Assembly: GCF_000238295.3 (NCBI RefSeq)
Contig: NZ_AHCD03000035.1
Location: forward strand, 620,001 to 684,000
Source: Pseudoalteromonas rubra
GTDB taxonomy: Bacteria > Pseudomonadota > Gammaproteobacteria > Enterobacterales > Alteromonadaceae
Direction: 5' to 3'
DNA length: 64,000 bases
The stretch's first letter is position 1; each line of letters begins with the position of its first letter. The position numbers and the translations under genes are program-made. The notes beneath the pieces were generated by a model. It saw only the letters and a list, made by a program, of their open reading frames with translations, was not told the DNA's origin and did no database searches. Of the stretch, positions 7,836 through 16,395 are shown piece after piece.

Positions 7836-10091
7836 TTATCTTAAGAACCAAAAACTTTTCCTGTCCCGGGCGGTTTCTGATTGAACGTCTGTCCCGGTTA
7901 TTTTGAATCGGATCTGACCTGCTTCGGCCGTATCCAGCATACGACTGCCGATTGACTGATAGCGCTCCACAACCTCCTCGTGCGGCAAACGCCATGGCGA
8001 GTAGTATCCACGTGAAAACACGACCCACTTCGGTGCAACGGCAGAGACAAACACCATGCTGGACGACGTGTTACTGCCATGATGCGGCGCAATCAGTATA
8101 TCAGCGGGCATTTTTTCACCTTGTAGCGCCAGCAATGCATGCTCAGCCAGCTGTTCTATATCTCCGGGCAATAGCAGGTGGGTCGTGCCATCACTTATCC
8201 TGATCACACAGGAGTTATTGTTGTCACTGTTCATTGGGGCTACTGGCCAGAGCGACTCTATAGTTAATTTATCCATTGTCACCGTTTTTAAGGTGCATAG
8301 TGCTTTACCATCTCCCTCGTGAAACTGCCAAAGCGAGCGACCCTCATCGTAACGATATAGATCTGCTAACCCACCATTGTGGTCGCTGTCATCATGGCTT
8401 ATCACGGTATGCTGCAAGCGAATACGATGAGCCTCAAGGTAGGGCTTGATCACATTATCAAACAATGAATAGCGGGAAAAATAACTGGCACCCAGGTCAA
8501 TCAAAATACCCTTGCCCTGAGTGGATACCAATACCGCTGTACCATGACCAACATCAAAGACATCCACCTGCCAGTCAGGAGGACGCTCAAGCGCACTGAC
8601 TATCACCCCGGCAGACAGTGGGATCCAGGCAAATACCCGAGTCACAGCACATACCCACAGGAGCAGTGTCAGATAGCCTAACGTCACCACCTCAATGCTC
8701 ACGGCACCCGTCTGCCACCAGTGATAAGGAAATGAATTTGCCCATTGGTAAACAGAGTTCAAAAGTGCATCAAATGGACCCAACAGCGCCTTGTCCATGA
8801 TCAGCACAACCAATGTGTGCAGCAGCAAAAGCGGAAAAATCACCACAGTCAGCAAGGGTATAACCAGCAAATTGACTAAGATACTGCTCGCACTGAACCC
8901 ATGATACGAATAGAGCGTGAGCGGCAACAATGTAACAAATAAAGCACATTGCAAATAGCATAAAAGCTTAGCTTTGGACGTATGCTCTGACTCCTGCATC
9001 ATAGTTCGAAATACGAAAAAAATCGTCACAACGGCCAGAAATGAAAAATACAGACCCAGATTAAGCACCGCAAACGGATTGGCAACCAGGATCACAACCA
9101 GCGCATACAATAAGACTCTTGCTGGGCTCAGTTGCCGGGCAAACAAAAAGCAACATGCCCCCAGCAAAGCCATTAACCAGGCACGCTGCGCAGACACCTG
9201 TAACCCACTTAGCCATACATACCCGCCACTGAGCCCCAGCGCGAAAACAAAATAACCCAGCTGATAGTTGTGCCATTGAGATAAATACGGCCAAAATAAC
9301 CACAGGCCGAACTTACAAAGACCAAAACTCAGCGCAAAGACAATGGCTACATGCAAACCAGAAATAGCCAGTAAGTGACTCAGGCCCAGTGACTTAAAAT
9401 GGTCTTTGTCCGCTTGCGCAATGGCACTTTTATCTCCCGTGAGCAACACATAATAGAACCAGCCAAAATGTAATCCTTCGAACGCCTTTGCAATCCAGTC
9501 ACGATATGCCGTTTGCCAGTTTTTTTCTGCGCCAGCAATCACTTCTGACACAGCAATCCGGCCTTTGTAGAATATCTGGCTACGAAAAGCATAAAGCTCA
9601 GCATCAAATACCGTGAAGTTTTTTCGACTGCGAAATGGTTTAAGAACGGCGTTTCCTGACAGTACGGTCTCGTGTAACTCCGCGGGCACTTCACCGCTCA
9701 ATGAAGCATTAATTCGGACAACACGGTACCAAGGTACTTGATACTGACCCAGTTGTTTTAGCTCAAGCGTGACGTAGGGCCGCGTACCTGAGCCCATAAC
9801 TTTGCTGACAACACCGACCACTGCGACCTTCTGCTCTAAGACTTTTTCAGCAACCGGAGGGGCATAAACCAACCAATAGTGACAAATCGTCACAAAAATA
9901 CCTAAAATAAAACCTGCCAAAACACTCGAAAAAGCCTTAAAATACCCGCAGAGAAAAAGGAGCACGCCTGAGCAGACAAACCACTGCCACTGACTCAGAT
10001 AAAATACTGAGATCAGGCACCCGCTGATCAGGCCGCAGCAGATCAATATTGATGTAAATGGTTGCTTAACATGCCAAAGAAGACGATCCAA
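7836..10091 (-). CDS. comEC: DNA internalisation channel ComEC/Rec2
   Basis: A 751-residue inner-membrane protein thought to form the channel through which transforming single-stranded DNA crosses the inner membrane. The N-terminal part has two or three membrane helices and a DUF4131-like region, the middle is the polytopic Competence domain (signature HLLAISGLHVAIVFAL near residue 230), and the C-terminal ~240 residues form a metallo-beta-lactamase-like domain with VFDVGHGTAVLV and the metal motif SHDDSDHNGG, then LIAPHHGS. All three parts are intact. The first in-frame start is TTG at 10091 with no strong ribosome-binding site, so the N terminus is tentative. Its 5' end overlaps the divergent DUF2062 gene. 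Confidence 0.93.
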   Translation of the reverse strand: MDRLLWHVKQPFTSILICCGLISGCLISVFYLSQWQWFVCSGVLLFLCGYFKAFSSVLAGFILGIFVTICHYWLVYAPPVAEKVLEQKVAVVGVVSKVMGSGTRPYVTLELKQLGQYQVPWYRVVRINASLSGEVPAELHETVLSGNAVLKPFRSRKNFTVFDAELYAFRSQIFYKGRIAVSEVIAGAEKNWQTAYRDWIAKAFEGLHFGWFYYVLLTGDKSAIAQADKDHFKSLGLSHLLAISGLHVAIVFALSFGLCKFGLWLFWPYLSQWHNYQLGYFVFALGLSGGYVWLSGLQVSAQRAWLMALLGACCFLFARQLSPARVLLYALVVILVANPFAVLNLGLYFSFLAVVTIFFVFRTMMQESEHTSKAKLLCYLQCALFVTLLPLTLYSYHGFSASSILVNLLVIPLLTVVIFPLLLLHTLVVLIMDKALLGPFDALLNSVYQWANSFPYHWWQTGAVSIEVVTLGYLTLLLWVCAVTRVFAWIPLSAGVIVSALERPPDWQVDVFDVGHGTAVLVSTQGKGILIDLGASYFSRYSLFDNVIKPYLEAHRIRLQHTVISHDDSDHNGGLADLYRYDEGRSLWQFHEGDGKALCTLKTVTMDKLTIESLWPVAPMNSDNNNSCVIRISDGTTHLLLPGDIEQLAEHALLALQGEKMPADILIAPHHGSNTSSSMVFVSAVAPKWVVFSRGYYSPWRLPHEEVVERYQSIGSRMLDTAEAGQIRFKITGTDVQSETARDRKSFWFLR

Positions 10092-10586
10092 AGGTTTCTA
10101 CCCGATCACAACAAGATCAAACAACAAAAGTCGCTGAAAATATTCGGCAGTTTGTTACATGACGCAAACCTTTGGCATTTAAATCGCCGCTCGGCACGAG
10201 GGGCCTTCTCCGTCGGCCTGTTCTTCGCTTTCATCCCTGTTCCTTTTCAAATGGTCCTTGCAGCCGCCCTGGCTATTCCTTTCAGAGTCAATTTGCCACT
10301 TTCCATCGCTTTGGTGTGGATCACTAACCCACTTACTATGCCCCCTATTTTCTATGCATCTTATCAGGTGGGTGCGTTCGCATTGGGCCAGGAGGAGCAG
10401 CCGTTTCACTTTGAAGCCAGCTGGAACTGGCTGGTCGAGAGCCTCTCAACAATCGGGCCCGCATTCATGGTCGGCTCGCTGATCTGCGCCTGTCTGGCCG
10501 CGATTTTGGGTTTCTTTGTTATCGACTTTCTGTGGCGCCGCTCGGTAAATAAAGCTTGGGCTGAGCGAAACCAGCAATCCAGCTAA
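10071..10586 (+). CDS. DUF2062 membrane protein
   Basis: A 171-residue protein of the DUF2062 family with unknown function. It opens MPKKTIQRFLPDHNKIK, followed by a soluble helix, then a hydrophobic core with GAFSVGLFFAFIPVPFQM and VWITNPLTMPPIFY, the two most conserved family segments, and a last membrane helix near residues 140-160. ATG at 10071 was preferred over TTG at 10062 because homologues begin with MPKKT. The start lies inside the divergent comEC reading frame, so their 5' ends overlap by 21 bases. Followed by an intrinsic terminator at 10605. Confidence 0.85.
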   Translation: MPKKTIQRFLPDHNKIKQQKSLKIFGSLLHDANLWHLNRRSARGAFSVGLFFAFIPVPFQMVLAAALAIPFRVNLPLSIALVWITNPLTMPPIFYASYQVGAFALGQEEQPFHFEASWNWLVESLSTIGPAFMVGSLICACLAAILGFFVIDFLWRRSVNKAWAERNQQSS

Positions 10587-10604
10587 CAGCACTCATTATG
10601 GTTT

Positions 10605-10626
10605 AGCAGCCAACTGGCTGCTTTTC
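10605..10626 (+). terminator. Intrinsic terminator of the DUF2062 gene
   Basis: AGCAGCC and GGCTGCT form a 7-bp stem around AACT, running into TTTT; 18 bases after the stop codon. Confidence 0.75.
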
Positions 10627-10712
10627 CAGCGAAGTATTATTCCAATCCCCATAAGTCGCTCTTAAAGCGAGAAAAACCTCTTAAATTGGGTATGTCTTCA
10701 CCTAGATTGGCC

Positions 10713-11321
10713 TTACTTATCAAAGTAACTCACAAAACCTGCCAGCGCATTGGTCACAGCCACTGACGCCAGTATCAGCCCCATCACTCGGCTTATTACA
10801 CTGGCACCGGCATTACCTATTACTTTGTGAATACTGCTGGCGACTAACATCAACAGTAAAGTCAACAAAATAACCGCTAACATCATCGCCACAGTTTGTA
10901 CCTGTTCGAACAAATTAAATCGGGCATTTTCTGTTAGCAGTACACACGCCAGTATGGCACCGGGACTGGCTATGGACGGGACCGCTAGAGGAAAGATTGC
11001 AGTTTCATGGTGGTCCCGGACTAATTTTACTTCTTCGTCTGGTTTACTTTCACCAAAAATCATCGACAATGCGAACAGAAACAGCACAATACCACCGGCT
11101 ATCTGAAATGCAGGTAATGGTATCCCCATCGCAGTAAGCAGAAGCTCTCCGGCAATCGCAAAAAAGACCAGTAAAACAGCAGCAACCAAGCTGGCAATCA
11201 TGGCTATTTTACGTTTTGCCGCAGCATCGTAGCCACGTGTGACGGCAATGAATACAGGCACAGTCCCGATCGGATCGATAACGGCAAAAAAGAAAATAAA
11301 CGTCGCAACAAAGTCAATCAC
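10713..11321 (-). CDS. MarC-family (UPF0056) integral membrane protein
   Basis: A 202-residue inner-membrane protein of the MarC/UPF0056 family with six predicted helices. Typical features are the N-terminal FFAVIDPIGTVPVFIAVTRG, the AFQIAGGIVLFLFALSMIFG segment and AVPSIASPGAI. Despite the name, a link between MarC proteins and multidrug resistance was not upheld in E. coli, and the function is unknown. The start is GTG at 11321 with AAGGA 6 bases upstream. It is an isolated gene convergent with the DUF2062 gene. Confidence 0.88.
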   Translation of the reverse strand: MIDFVATFIFFFAVIDPIGTVPVFIAVTRGYDAAAKRKIAMIASLVAAVLLVFFAIAGELLLTAMGIPLPAFQIAGGIVLFLFALSMIFGESKPDEEVKLVRDHHETAIFPLAVPSIASPGAILACVLLTENARFNLFEQVQTVAMMLAVILLTLLLMLVASSIHKVIGNAGASVISRVMGLILASVAVTNALAGFVSYFDK

Positions 11322-11519
11322 AACATGTCCTTATAACACGCAACAGACAAACCTTGTTGTTTACTCTAGCAGCGGCAAATAAAAATGACTAAGTTATTTT
11401 TGTCACTTCTGAGAAGACATGTTCAGTTGGGCACATGGTTTGGGAGGTCAAGGATGGAATTTGGCACTACAGACATAGGTATTCAGGGCCGAAGCCCTGG
11501 GGCGTATCAGAACTTTTAT

Positions 11520-11551
11520 GAAAGAGAAAGCTACTGGGTGCTTTCTCTTTC
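11520..11551 (-). terminator. Long perfect hairpin downstream of the LRR gene
   Basis: A 12-bp perfect stem (GAAAGAGAAAGC / GCTTTCTCTTTC) with an 8-base loop, 9 bases past the LRR gene stop on the minus strand. The 3' arm is itself T-rich and is followed by ATAAAAG, so termination is likely although the T-run is imperfect. Confidence 0.65.
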
Positions 11552-11559
11552 CGCATACT

Positions 11560-14346
11560 CTAGTGCACGTAATTGATATGCTCTGGCATAGACGGCACAT
11601 GCCTGGTTTCTTCAATTGTTTGCTGCTCAGCCTTTTGCAGTAGCATTTCCACGCCTGTGCTGACATGCTTCTGCTTGTCAACCTGGGCCTGTTGAACTGA
11701 GTACGGACTGTTAGCGCCAAACAATGAACCATATGGTGGTTTTCGATACTGACACACCATACCAGTACAGGTCACGTCATCATCGATCGTCAGCCAAGTG
11801 ATGCCTGAATTGTTTGTTACATCCAGCTCTGTCAGTTCAGTGTACCCTGCTGACAATGAGGTTAACCTGCGATTTTGTGACACATCGAGTGCAGTGATTG
11901 CGGTTTCGTTCAGGTCCAGCACTTTAAGTGACGCATACCCTGTGACATCAATACCTGCCAAGGGGTTGCCAGTTAAGGCCAACAGGGAAAGCTGCTCAGC
12001 ATCCAAAGGCGCCAATTGAGTCAACTCGGCTCCCCTCAGCAACAAGGTACTCAGTTGTGGATGGTGCCCGGACTTTAACTCTGATAAAGGGTTGCCCTGC
12101 AAATCTAAATATTGAAGCGATTGCAAGTGACTAATGTCCAGATCAATTATCTGATTATTCCACAAATGCACGTCGCTCAATGCAGGGGCACCTGACAAAT
12201 CGATTTCTGCTATCTGGTTATCCCTGCCATATATCTGCCAAAGCTTTGGGTGTGCCGTGAGCTTAAGAGAGGCTAATGTGGTTCCTTCTAACGACAGCGT
12301 TTCAAGCTCAGTATTATAAGACAGGTCTATCTCTCTTAAATTCCCACCAAAAACCTTTAGACCGGTTAGCTTTGTCATCACGGAAATATCCATCGACTCC
12401 ATATAAGCGCCAATCATCCCGAGAGAAAGAAGGTTAGGAAACTTGCTAAAATCAATTGGGTCTATGATGTCTCCAGTTAGCCACAAATAAGTTATCGAAT
12501 TGCTCGCGTTTACACTCAGCTCATTTAGCAAATAGTATGGTGTCCACAGGGATTCGAGATGATGAAGATGGCTAAGGGTCACCTTTTCAAAGTTAGTGCC
12601 CCGGATATCCAGCTTCGACAGCCCTCTATTATTCAATAAGTTGAGCTCTGAAAGGCCAGTATCTTTTACATACAATGTATCTAGCTCACTTAACTTAGTT
12701 ACATCAAGACTGAGAAGTGGGTTTGAACTAACATCCAGCTTTGTTAGTTTAGGGTTTTGCGATAGGTTAATATGGCTCAAATTATTCGTCCAAATATTTA
12801 GCTCTTCTAGCAAAATATTCGAGGACAAATCAATCGTATTTAGATTATTTTCTGCCAATGTTAACACCTCTAGCTGGGCGTTGTTAGAAACATCAAGGGA
12901 AGACAACCGATTGTCTGCTGCGTGCAAGGATCGAAGCTCAGTGAGTGCACTGACATCGAGCGTTTTGAGCTGATTGTCACTTAGCTGAAGAAAAGTAAGT
13001 CTGGGGTTGTTTGACACATTAATATCGGTCAGCTGCGCGTCTCCCACCGTCAACCCTTCCAGCTTGCCGAGCATAGAGACGTCTATGCGTGAAATTGGAT
13101 TGCTCCACAAATACAAGTCGGTCAGGTTAAGATTGGTGCTCACATCAATCGTGCTGAGGCTGGTGTTATTCACTCTCAACGATTCAAGCTGGGTCAGGTC
13201 TGTTACATTCAAGGTTCTGAGCGCCTTACCTGCAACCCACACTTCTCTGAGCGCCTGGTGCTGACTCAAATCAAGCTCAGTTACTGTCTCTGCGGTACTA
13301 ATAGAAAGATAAGATAAACCTTTCAGATGAGAAAACGCCACTGTCTCTGTAAAAGGATTCTTGCCCAGTGATAAGTCGGTCAGCTCAGTCACAGGTGTGA
13401 GATCAATCTCGGTTAATAAGTTGCTGCTGGCGAACAATACACGCAGCTGTGCGTTACCAGACAAGTCCAGGCTGCTTAACTGGTTGTGGGATACCTTAAG
13501 TTCCTGAAGATTCGTCAGCGCCGACACATCAAGCTGTTTCAACTGATTATATCTGGCGGACAGTGACGTTAAGGCATGCAGTGCTGAGATATCCAGGGTT
13601 TCTATCTCATTACTTTCGACATTCAGTGAAGTCAAAGAAGTAAATAGTTCAATCCCATCGAGAGACTTTATGCCTTTTTCATTACAGACTAATTCACTGA
13701 CCTCGTCCGGATAGGTATAACCCTGCTCGATAAGGCAGCTTTTAAGTCCGTCATCCAGCGTGTTATTATCAGCTATGGTGGTCTCAGCAACAAAGCGCAC
13801 ATTCAACGTACACGCGGCAGTTAAAGCCTGCGTCACATACTGGCCATCTTGCAAGACCCCTTCGCAACCTGTGACGCTTTCAAGTTGATAGCGCTGAGCT
13901 GGCGTTATTGTAAAAGTAGCCTGATGCCCGTGTGCAACCTCGGCTTGTTCGGGGCTAACACTCCCCTCACCCGTTACGTCAACATTCACTTTGTACACGA
14001 TAGGGTTAAAACTGGCTTCAATAACACAGTCCTGCTTTACAGGTGTCAATGTATAGGTGCCATTGTCGAGCGTTCCTTCACAACCCGCAACCTGCCCAAC
14101 TTTAAACCCCTCGGCTGGCGTAAGTTCAAATGAACCGGTTTGGTTTGCTAACAACTGCAGCGAACTTGGCTCTATACGGCCTTCGCCAGAAACGCTTGTT
14201 GTTATGCTGTATTCTTGTGTGGCGCCAGCTTTACCCGCTGCCCCTGAGTCAGCATTAGATTTTCCATCATTCGAACCACCGGAGCAACCCGCCAGAACCA
14301 ACGGAATTGCGCACGCAGCAACAGCCTGATAAACATTAAATTGCAA
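11560..14346 (-). CDS. Leucine-rich-repeat lipoprotein with 21-residue repeats
   Basis: A 928-residue exported protein. The signal peptide ends in the lipobox VLAGC (lipidated C21), then a Gly/Ser/Asp linker. Residues ~45-185 hold two tandem ~70-residue modules (each starting Y-x-x-x-x-x-V-x-GEG and carrying the cysteine pair GCEG...C), resembling divergent InlB B-repeat modules. A short Cys-containing cap precedes about 29 tandem LRRs of 21 residues (pattern LxxLxVxxNxLxxLDVS) at ~238-850, ending in a degenerate repeat with CTGMVC. Lipidation and the absence of an inner-membrane retention Asp after the Cys suggest the outer membrane. TTG at 14346 is preferred to TTG at 14376 because AGGAG lies 7 bases ahead. 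The function is unknown; adhesion or protein binding is inference. Confidence 0.88.
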   Translation of the reverse strand: MQFNVYQAVAACAIPLVLAGCSGGSNDGKSNADSGAAGKAGATQEYSITTSVSGEGRIEPSSLQLLANQTGSFELTPAEGFKVGQVAGCEGTLDNGTYTLTPVKQDCVIEASFNPIVYKVNVDVTGEGSVSPEQAEVAHGHQATFTITPAQRYQLESVTGCEGVLQDGQYVTQALTAACTLNVRFVAETTIADNNTLDDGLKSCLIEQGYTYPDEVSELVCNEKGIKSLDGIELFTSLTSLNVESNEIETLDISALHALTSLSARYNQLKQLDVSALTNLQELKVSHNQLSSLDLSGNAQLRVLFASSNLLTEIDLTPVTELTDLSLGKNPFTETVAFSHLKGLSYLSISTAETVTELDLSQHQALREVWVAGKALRTLNVTDLTQLESLRVNNTSLSTIDVSTNLNLTDLYLWSNPISRIDVSMLGKLEGLTVGDAQLTDINVSNNPRLTFLQLSDNQLKTLDVSALTELRSLHAADNRLSSLDVSNNAQLEVLTLAENNLNTIDLSSNILLEELNIWTNNLSHINLSQNPKLTKLDVSSNPLLSLDVTKLSELDTLYVKDTGLSELNLLNNRGLSKLDIRGTNFEKVTLSHLHHLESLWTPYYLLNELSVNASNSITYLWLTGDIIDPIDFSKFPNLLSLGMIGAYMESMDISVMTKLTGLKVFGGNLREIDLSYNTELETLSLEGTTLASLKLTAHPKLWQIYGRDNQIAEIDLSGAPALSDVHLWNNQIIDLDISHLQSLQYLDLQGNPLSELKSGHHPQLSTLLLRGAELTQLAPLDAEQLSLLALTGNPLAGIDVTGYASLKVLDLNETAITALDVSQNRRLTSLSAGYTELTELDVTNNSGITWLTIDDDVTCTGMVCQYRKPPYGSLFGANSPYSVQQAQVDKQKHVSTGVEMLLQKAEQQTIEETRHVPSMPEHINYVH

Positions 14347-14710
14347 AATCCTACTCCTTATTTGCAAAAGCAACAAATGTTAAGAGCGTGAATTATATTG
14401 TGTTCCTATTTTAAGTAAATGTTTAATTATTAATAATCTCCGGCACTCAACAAATAATGAAATATTTCATAAAGGCTATCAAGGTACAGAGTGGGATGAT
14501 GGTTAACAAGAAGAAGGCATAACGCCTGAGAAAAAAGCTATGGAGAATCCGCATAAACAGCAGAAACTAAAAAGCGGCAGGTATGCGTGGCCTGCCGCTT
14601 GATTCAACACACTTTCTTCTTTCGAAGATAAAGGAACATAAGTATGCGAATTCTTTTGTATTGGTTTAAGGACAAAAATAAAAGCAAACCGATACTTAAG
14701 TATTAATTTA
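14347..14710. other. Intergenic region between LRR gene and SDR gene
   Basis: 364 bases, AT-rich near the LRR gene. It should carry the LRR promoter on the minus strand, but I cannot single out -35/-10 boxes. The only clear structure is the operon terminator at 14566-14600. The short open frames here have no coding character. Confidence 0.6.
14566..14600 (-). terminator. Terminator of the valine-degradation operon
   Basis: Perfect 10-bp stem AAGCGGCAGG / CCTGCCGCTT with a 9-base loop; read on the minus strand it runs into TTTTTAG. It lies 111 bases after the SDR stop. Confidence 0.85.
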
Positions 14711-15472
14711 TCAGAGTCTGATCCCGCCGTCAATTTCTACTACACGACCAGTGAAAAAGTCATTCTCGATGATGTATTTCGCTGTGTGGGCTATCTCGCC
14801 CGCTTCACCCAGACGACCAACGGGTTTCATCTTCAACAGTCGCTCTTTGGCTTCTGGTTTCATTGCGTCCGTCATCTGTGTGCGGATCACACCAGGTGCG
14901 ATTGCACCGACACGAATACCATAGCGACCAAGTTCTTTAGCCCAGGACGTTGTCATCGCAACAACACCCGCTTTAGCGGCTGAGTAGTTGGTCTGGCCCA
15001 TGTTACCTGCCCGTGCCACACTCGACATATTAATGATAACGCCGCCTTCCTGGCCTTCTACCATCTTGGTTGCCGCTTCACGGCCACACAGGAAAACCCC
15101 GGTTAAGTTAACATCAAGCACAGACTGGAACTGTTGCAGTGACATCTTGTCAGTCACTTCTCCGTCTTTGGCTTTTAATAACAGGCCATCACGCAAAATG
15201 CCTGCGTTGTTAACCAGCACGGAGATCTTACCGAGATCTGCGACTATGTTGTTAAACACTTGCTCAACGTCGCTTTCCAGGCTTACGTTCGCCACATAGG
15301 TTTTTACTTCAACATCCAGTGCTCTAAGCTCTGTAGCTGCTTCTTGCAGCTGTTCTTCCTGCATATCAATCAGTGCCAGCTTGGCACCCATTTTTGCCAG
15401 TTCCGTTGCCATCGCAAAGCCCAGGCCCTGCGCACCACCGGTGATCACCACCGCTTTATTCTTTATATCCAT
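14711..15472 (-). CDS. SDR-family oxidoreductase (FabG-like)
   Basis: A 253-residue short-chain dehydrogenase/reductase. Cofactor motif TGGAQGLG (residues 11-18), NNAG near residue 89, and the catalytic Ser-Tyr-Lys set in MSSVARAG...NYSAAKAG are intact. An acidic Asp after the second beta strand (ALIDMQEEQL) suggests NAD(H) rather than NADP(H). It resembles FabG, but as last gene of a valine/fatty-acyl-CoA catabolic operon it more plausibly oxidises a 3-hydroxyacyl-CoA (for example 2-methyl-3-hydroxybutyryl-CoA in isoleucine breakdown) than serves fatty acid synthesis; that substrate is inference. It follows mmsB by 21 bases. Confidence 0.88.
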   Translation of the reverse strand: MDIKNKAVVITGGAQGLGFAMATELAKMGAKLALIDMQEEQLQEAATELRALDVEVKTYVANVSLESDVEQVFNNIVADLGKISVLVNNAGILRDGLLLKAKDGEVTDKMSLQQFQSVLDVNLTGVFLCGREAATKMVEGQEGGVIINMSSVARAGNMGQTNYSAAKAGVVAMTTSWAKELGRYGIRVGAIAPGVIRTQMTDAMKPEAKERLLKMKPVGRLGEAGEIAHTAKYIIENDFFTGRVVEIDGGIRL

Positions 15473-15493
15473 GATATTTCAACCCTGCTTCTG

Positions 15494-16384
15494 TTACTGC
15501 TTTTGTGAATAGAGTTTAAAAATAGCACTAAAATCTTCACTGCCACTGCCCTGATTCTGCATCAGGTTGTAGAGATTTTTTGCCAGTGCCCCCATCGGCG
15601 TAGCCGAGTTTGTTTGCTGTGCCGCCTGCATCGCCAGTCCCAGATCTTTGGCCATCAAATCAACCATAAATCCAGGTTTATACCCATTTGACGAAGGCAC
15701 ATTCTCTAATACGTCCGGACATGGGTTATATAACTCCAGTGTCCAGTTGCGACCCGAGCTGTTGAGCATAATCTCACTCAATACTTTTGGATCAAGGCCG
15801 TGGTCAACGCCCATTTGCAGTGCCTCACTGGTGCCTGCCATGAGTATTGATAGCAGCATATTATTACAGATCTTAGCGACCTGGCCTGCTCCCACAGCAC
15901 CGGCATGGAAAATATTCTTCCCCATGTCGTTAAGTACGGTTTGCGCTTTATTGAAGTCTTCGTCATTACCGCCAACGATAAAGGTCAATGTCCCCGCGGC
16001 AGCACCTGCGACACCACCAGAAACAGGTGCATCAACAAACGCAATACCGGCGTCAGTCAGAGCGCTGCCAACAAACTGCGCTGATTCTGCATCTATGGTT
16101 GAGCAGTCGATTACCAGCGTCGACTTTTCAAGATAGTTGATTAAGCCATCTTCGCCAGTATAAATCATCCGTACATGCTTGCTGGCAGGTAACATACTCA
16201 CAACAAAATCGGCGCCAGAGCACACATCAGAGACTTTGGCTGCCGCCACAGCGCCCAAAGATACAAGGTGTGCCACCGCTTCAGTACTGAGATCAAACAC
16301 AGTGACCTGGTGCCCGGCTTTCACCAAATTGGCGGCCATCGGGCCACCCATATTTCCTAAACCAATAAATCCAATCTTTGCCAT
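15494..16384 (-). CDS. mmsB: 3-hydroxyisobutyrate dehydrogenase MmsB
   Basis: Oxidises 3-hydroxyisobutyrate to methylmalonate semialdehyde with NAD+ in valine degradation. The 296 residues show the N-terminal Rossmann motif GFIGLGNMGGPMAANL, the substrate-binding DAPVSGGVAGAAAGTL loop near residue 120, and the catalytic lysine in GAGQVAKICNN near residue 171, the signature of beta-hydroxyacid dehydrogenases. Its substrate assignment is strengthened by the neighbours: the CoA hydrolase producing its substrate is 11 bases upstream, and MmsA, which consumes its product, is in the same operon. A second family member, at 61182-62066, lies outside this context. Confidence 0.94.
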   Translation of the reverse strand: MAKIGFIGLGNMGGPMAANLVKAGHQVTVFDLSTEAVAHLVSLGAVAAAKVSDVCSGADFVVSMLPASKHVRMIYTGEDGLINYLEKSTLVIDCSTIDAESAQFVGSALTDAGIAFVDAPVSGGVAGAAAGTLTFIVGGNDEDFNKAQTVLNDMGKNIFHAGAVGAGQVAKICNNMLLSILMAGTSEALQMGVDHGLDPKVLSEIMLNSSGRNWTLELYNPCPDVLENVPSSNGYKPGFMVDLMAKDLGLAMQAAQQTNSATPMGALAKNLYNLMQNQGSGSEDFSAIFKLYSQKQ

Positions 16385-16395
16385 ATGATTATTCC

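Noticed and set aside
11385..11576. 63-residue open frame on the plus strand between marC and the LRR gene
   Set aside because: It spans the LRR terminator hairpin and runs into the LRR gene; no ribosome-binding site and no protein-like composition.
14503..14733. 76-residue minus-strand frame after the SDR gene
   Set aside because: It overlaps the SDR stop and crosses the operon terminator; composition is not coding-like.
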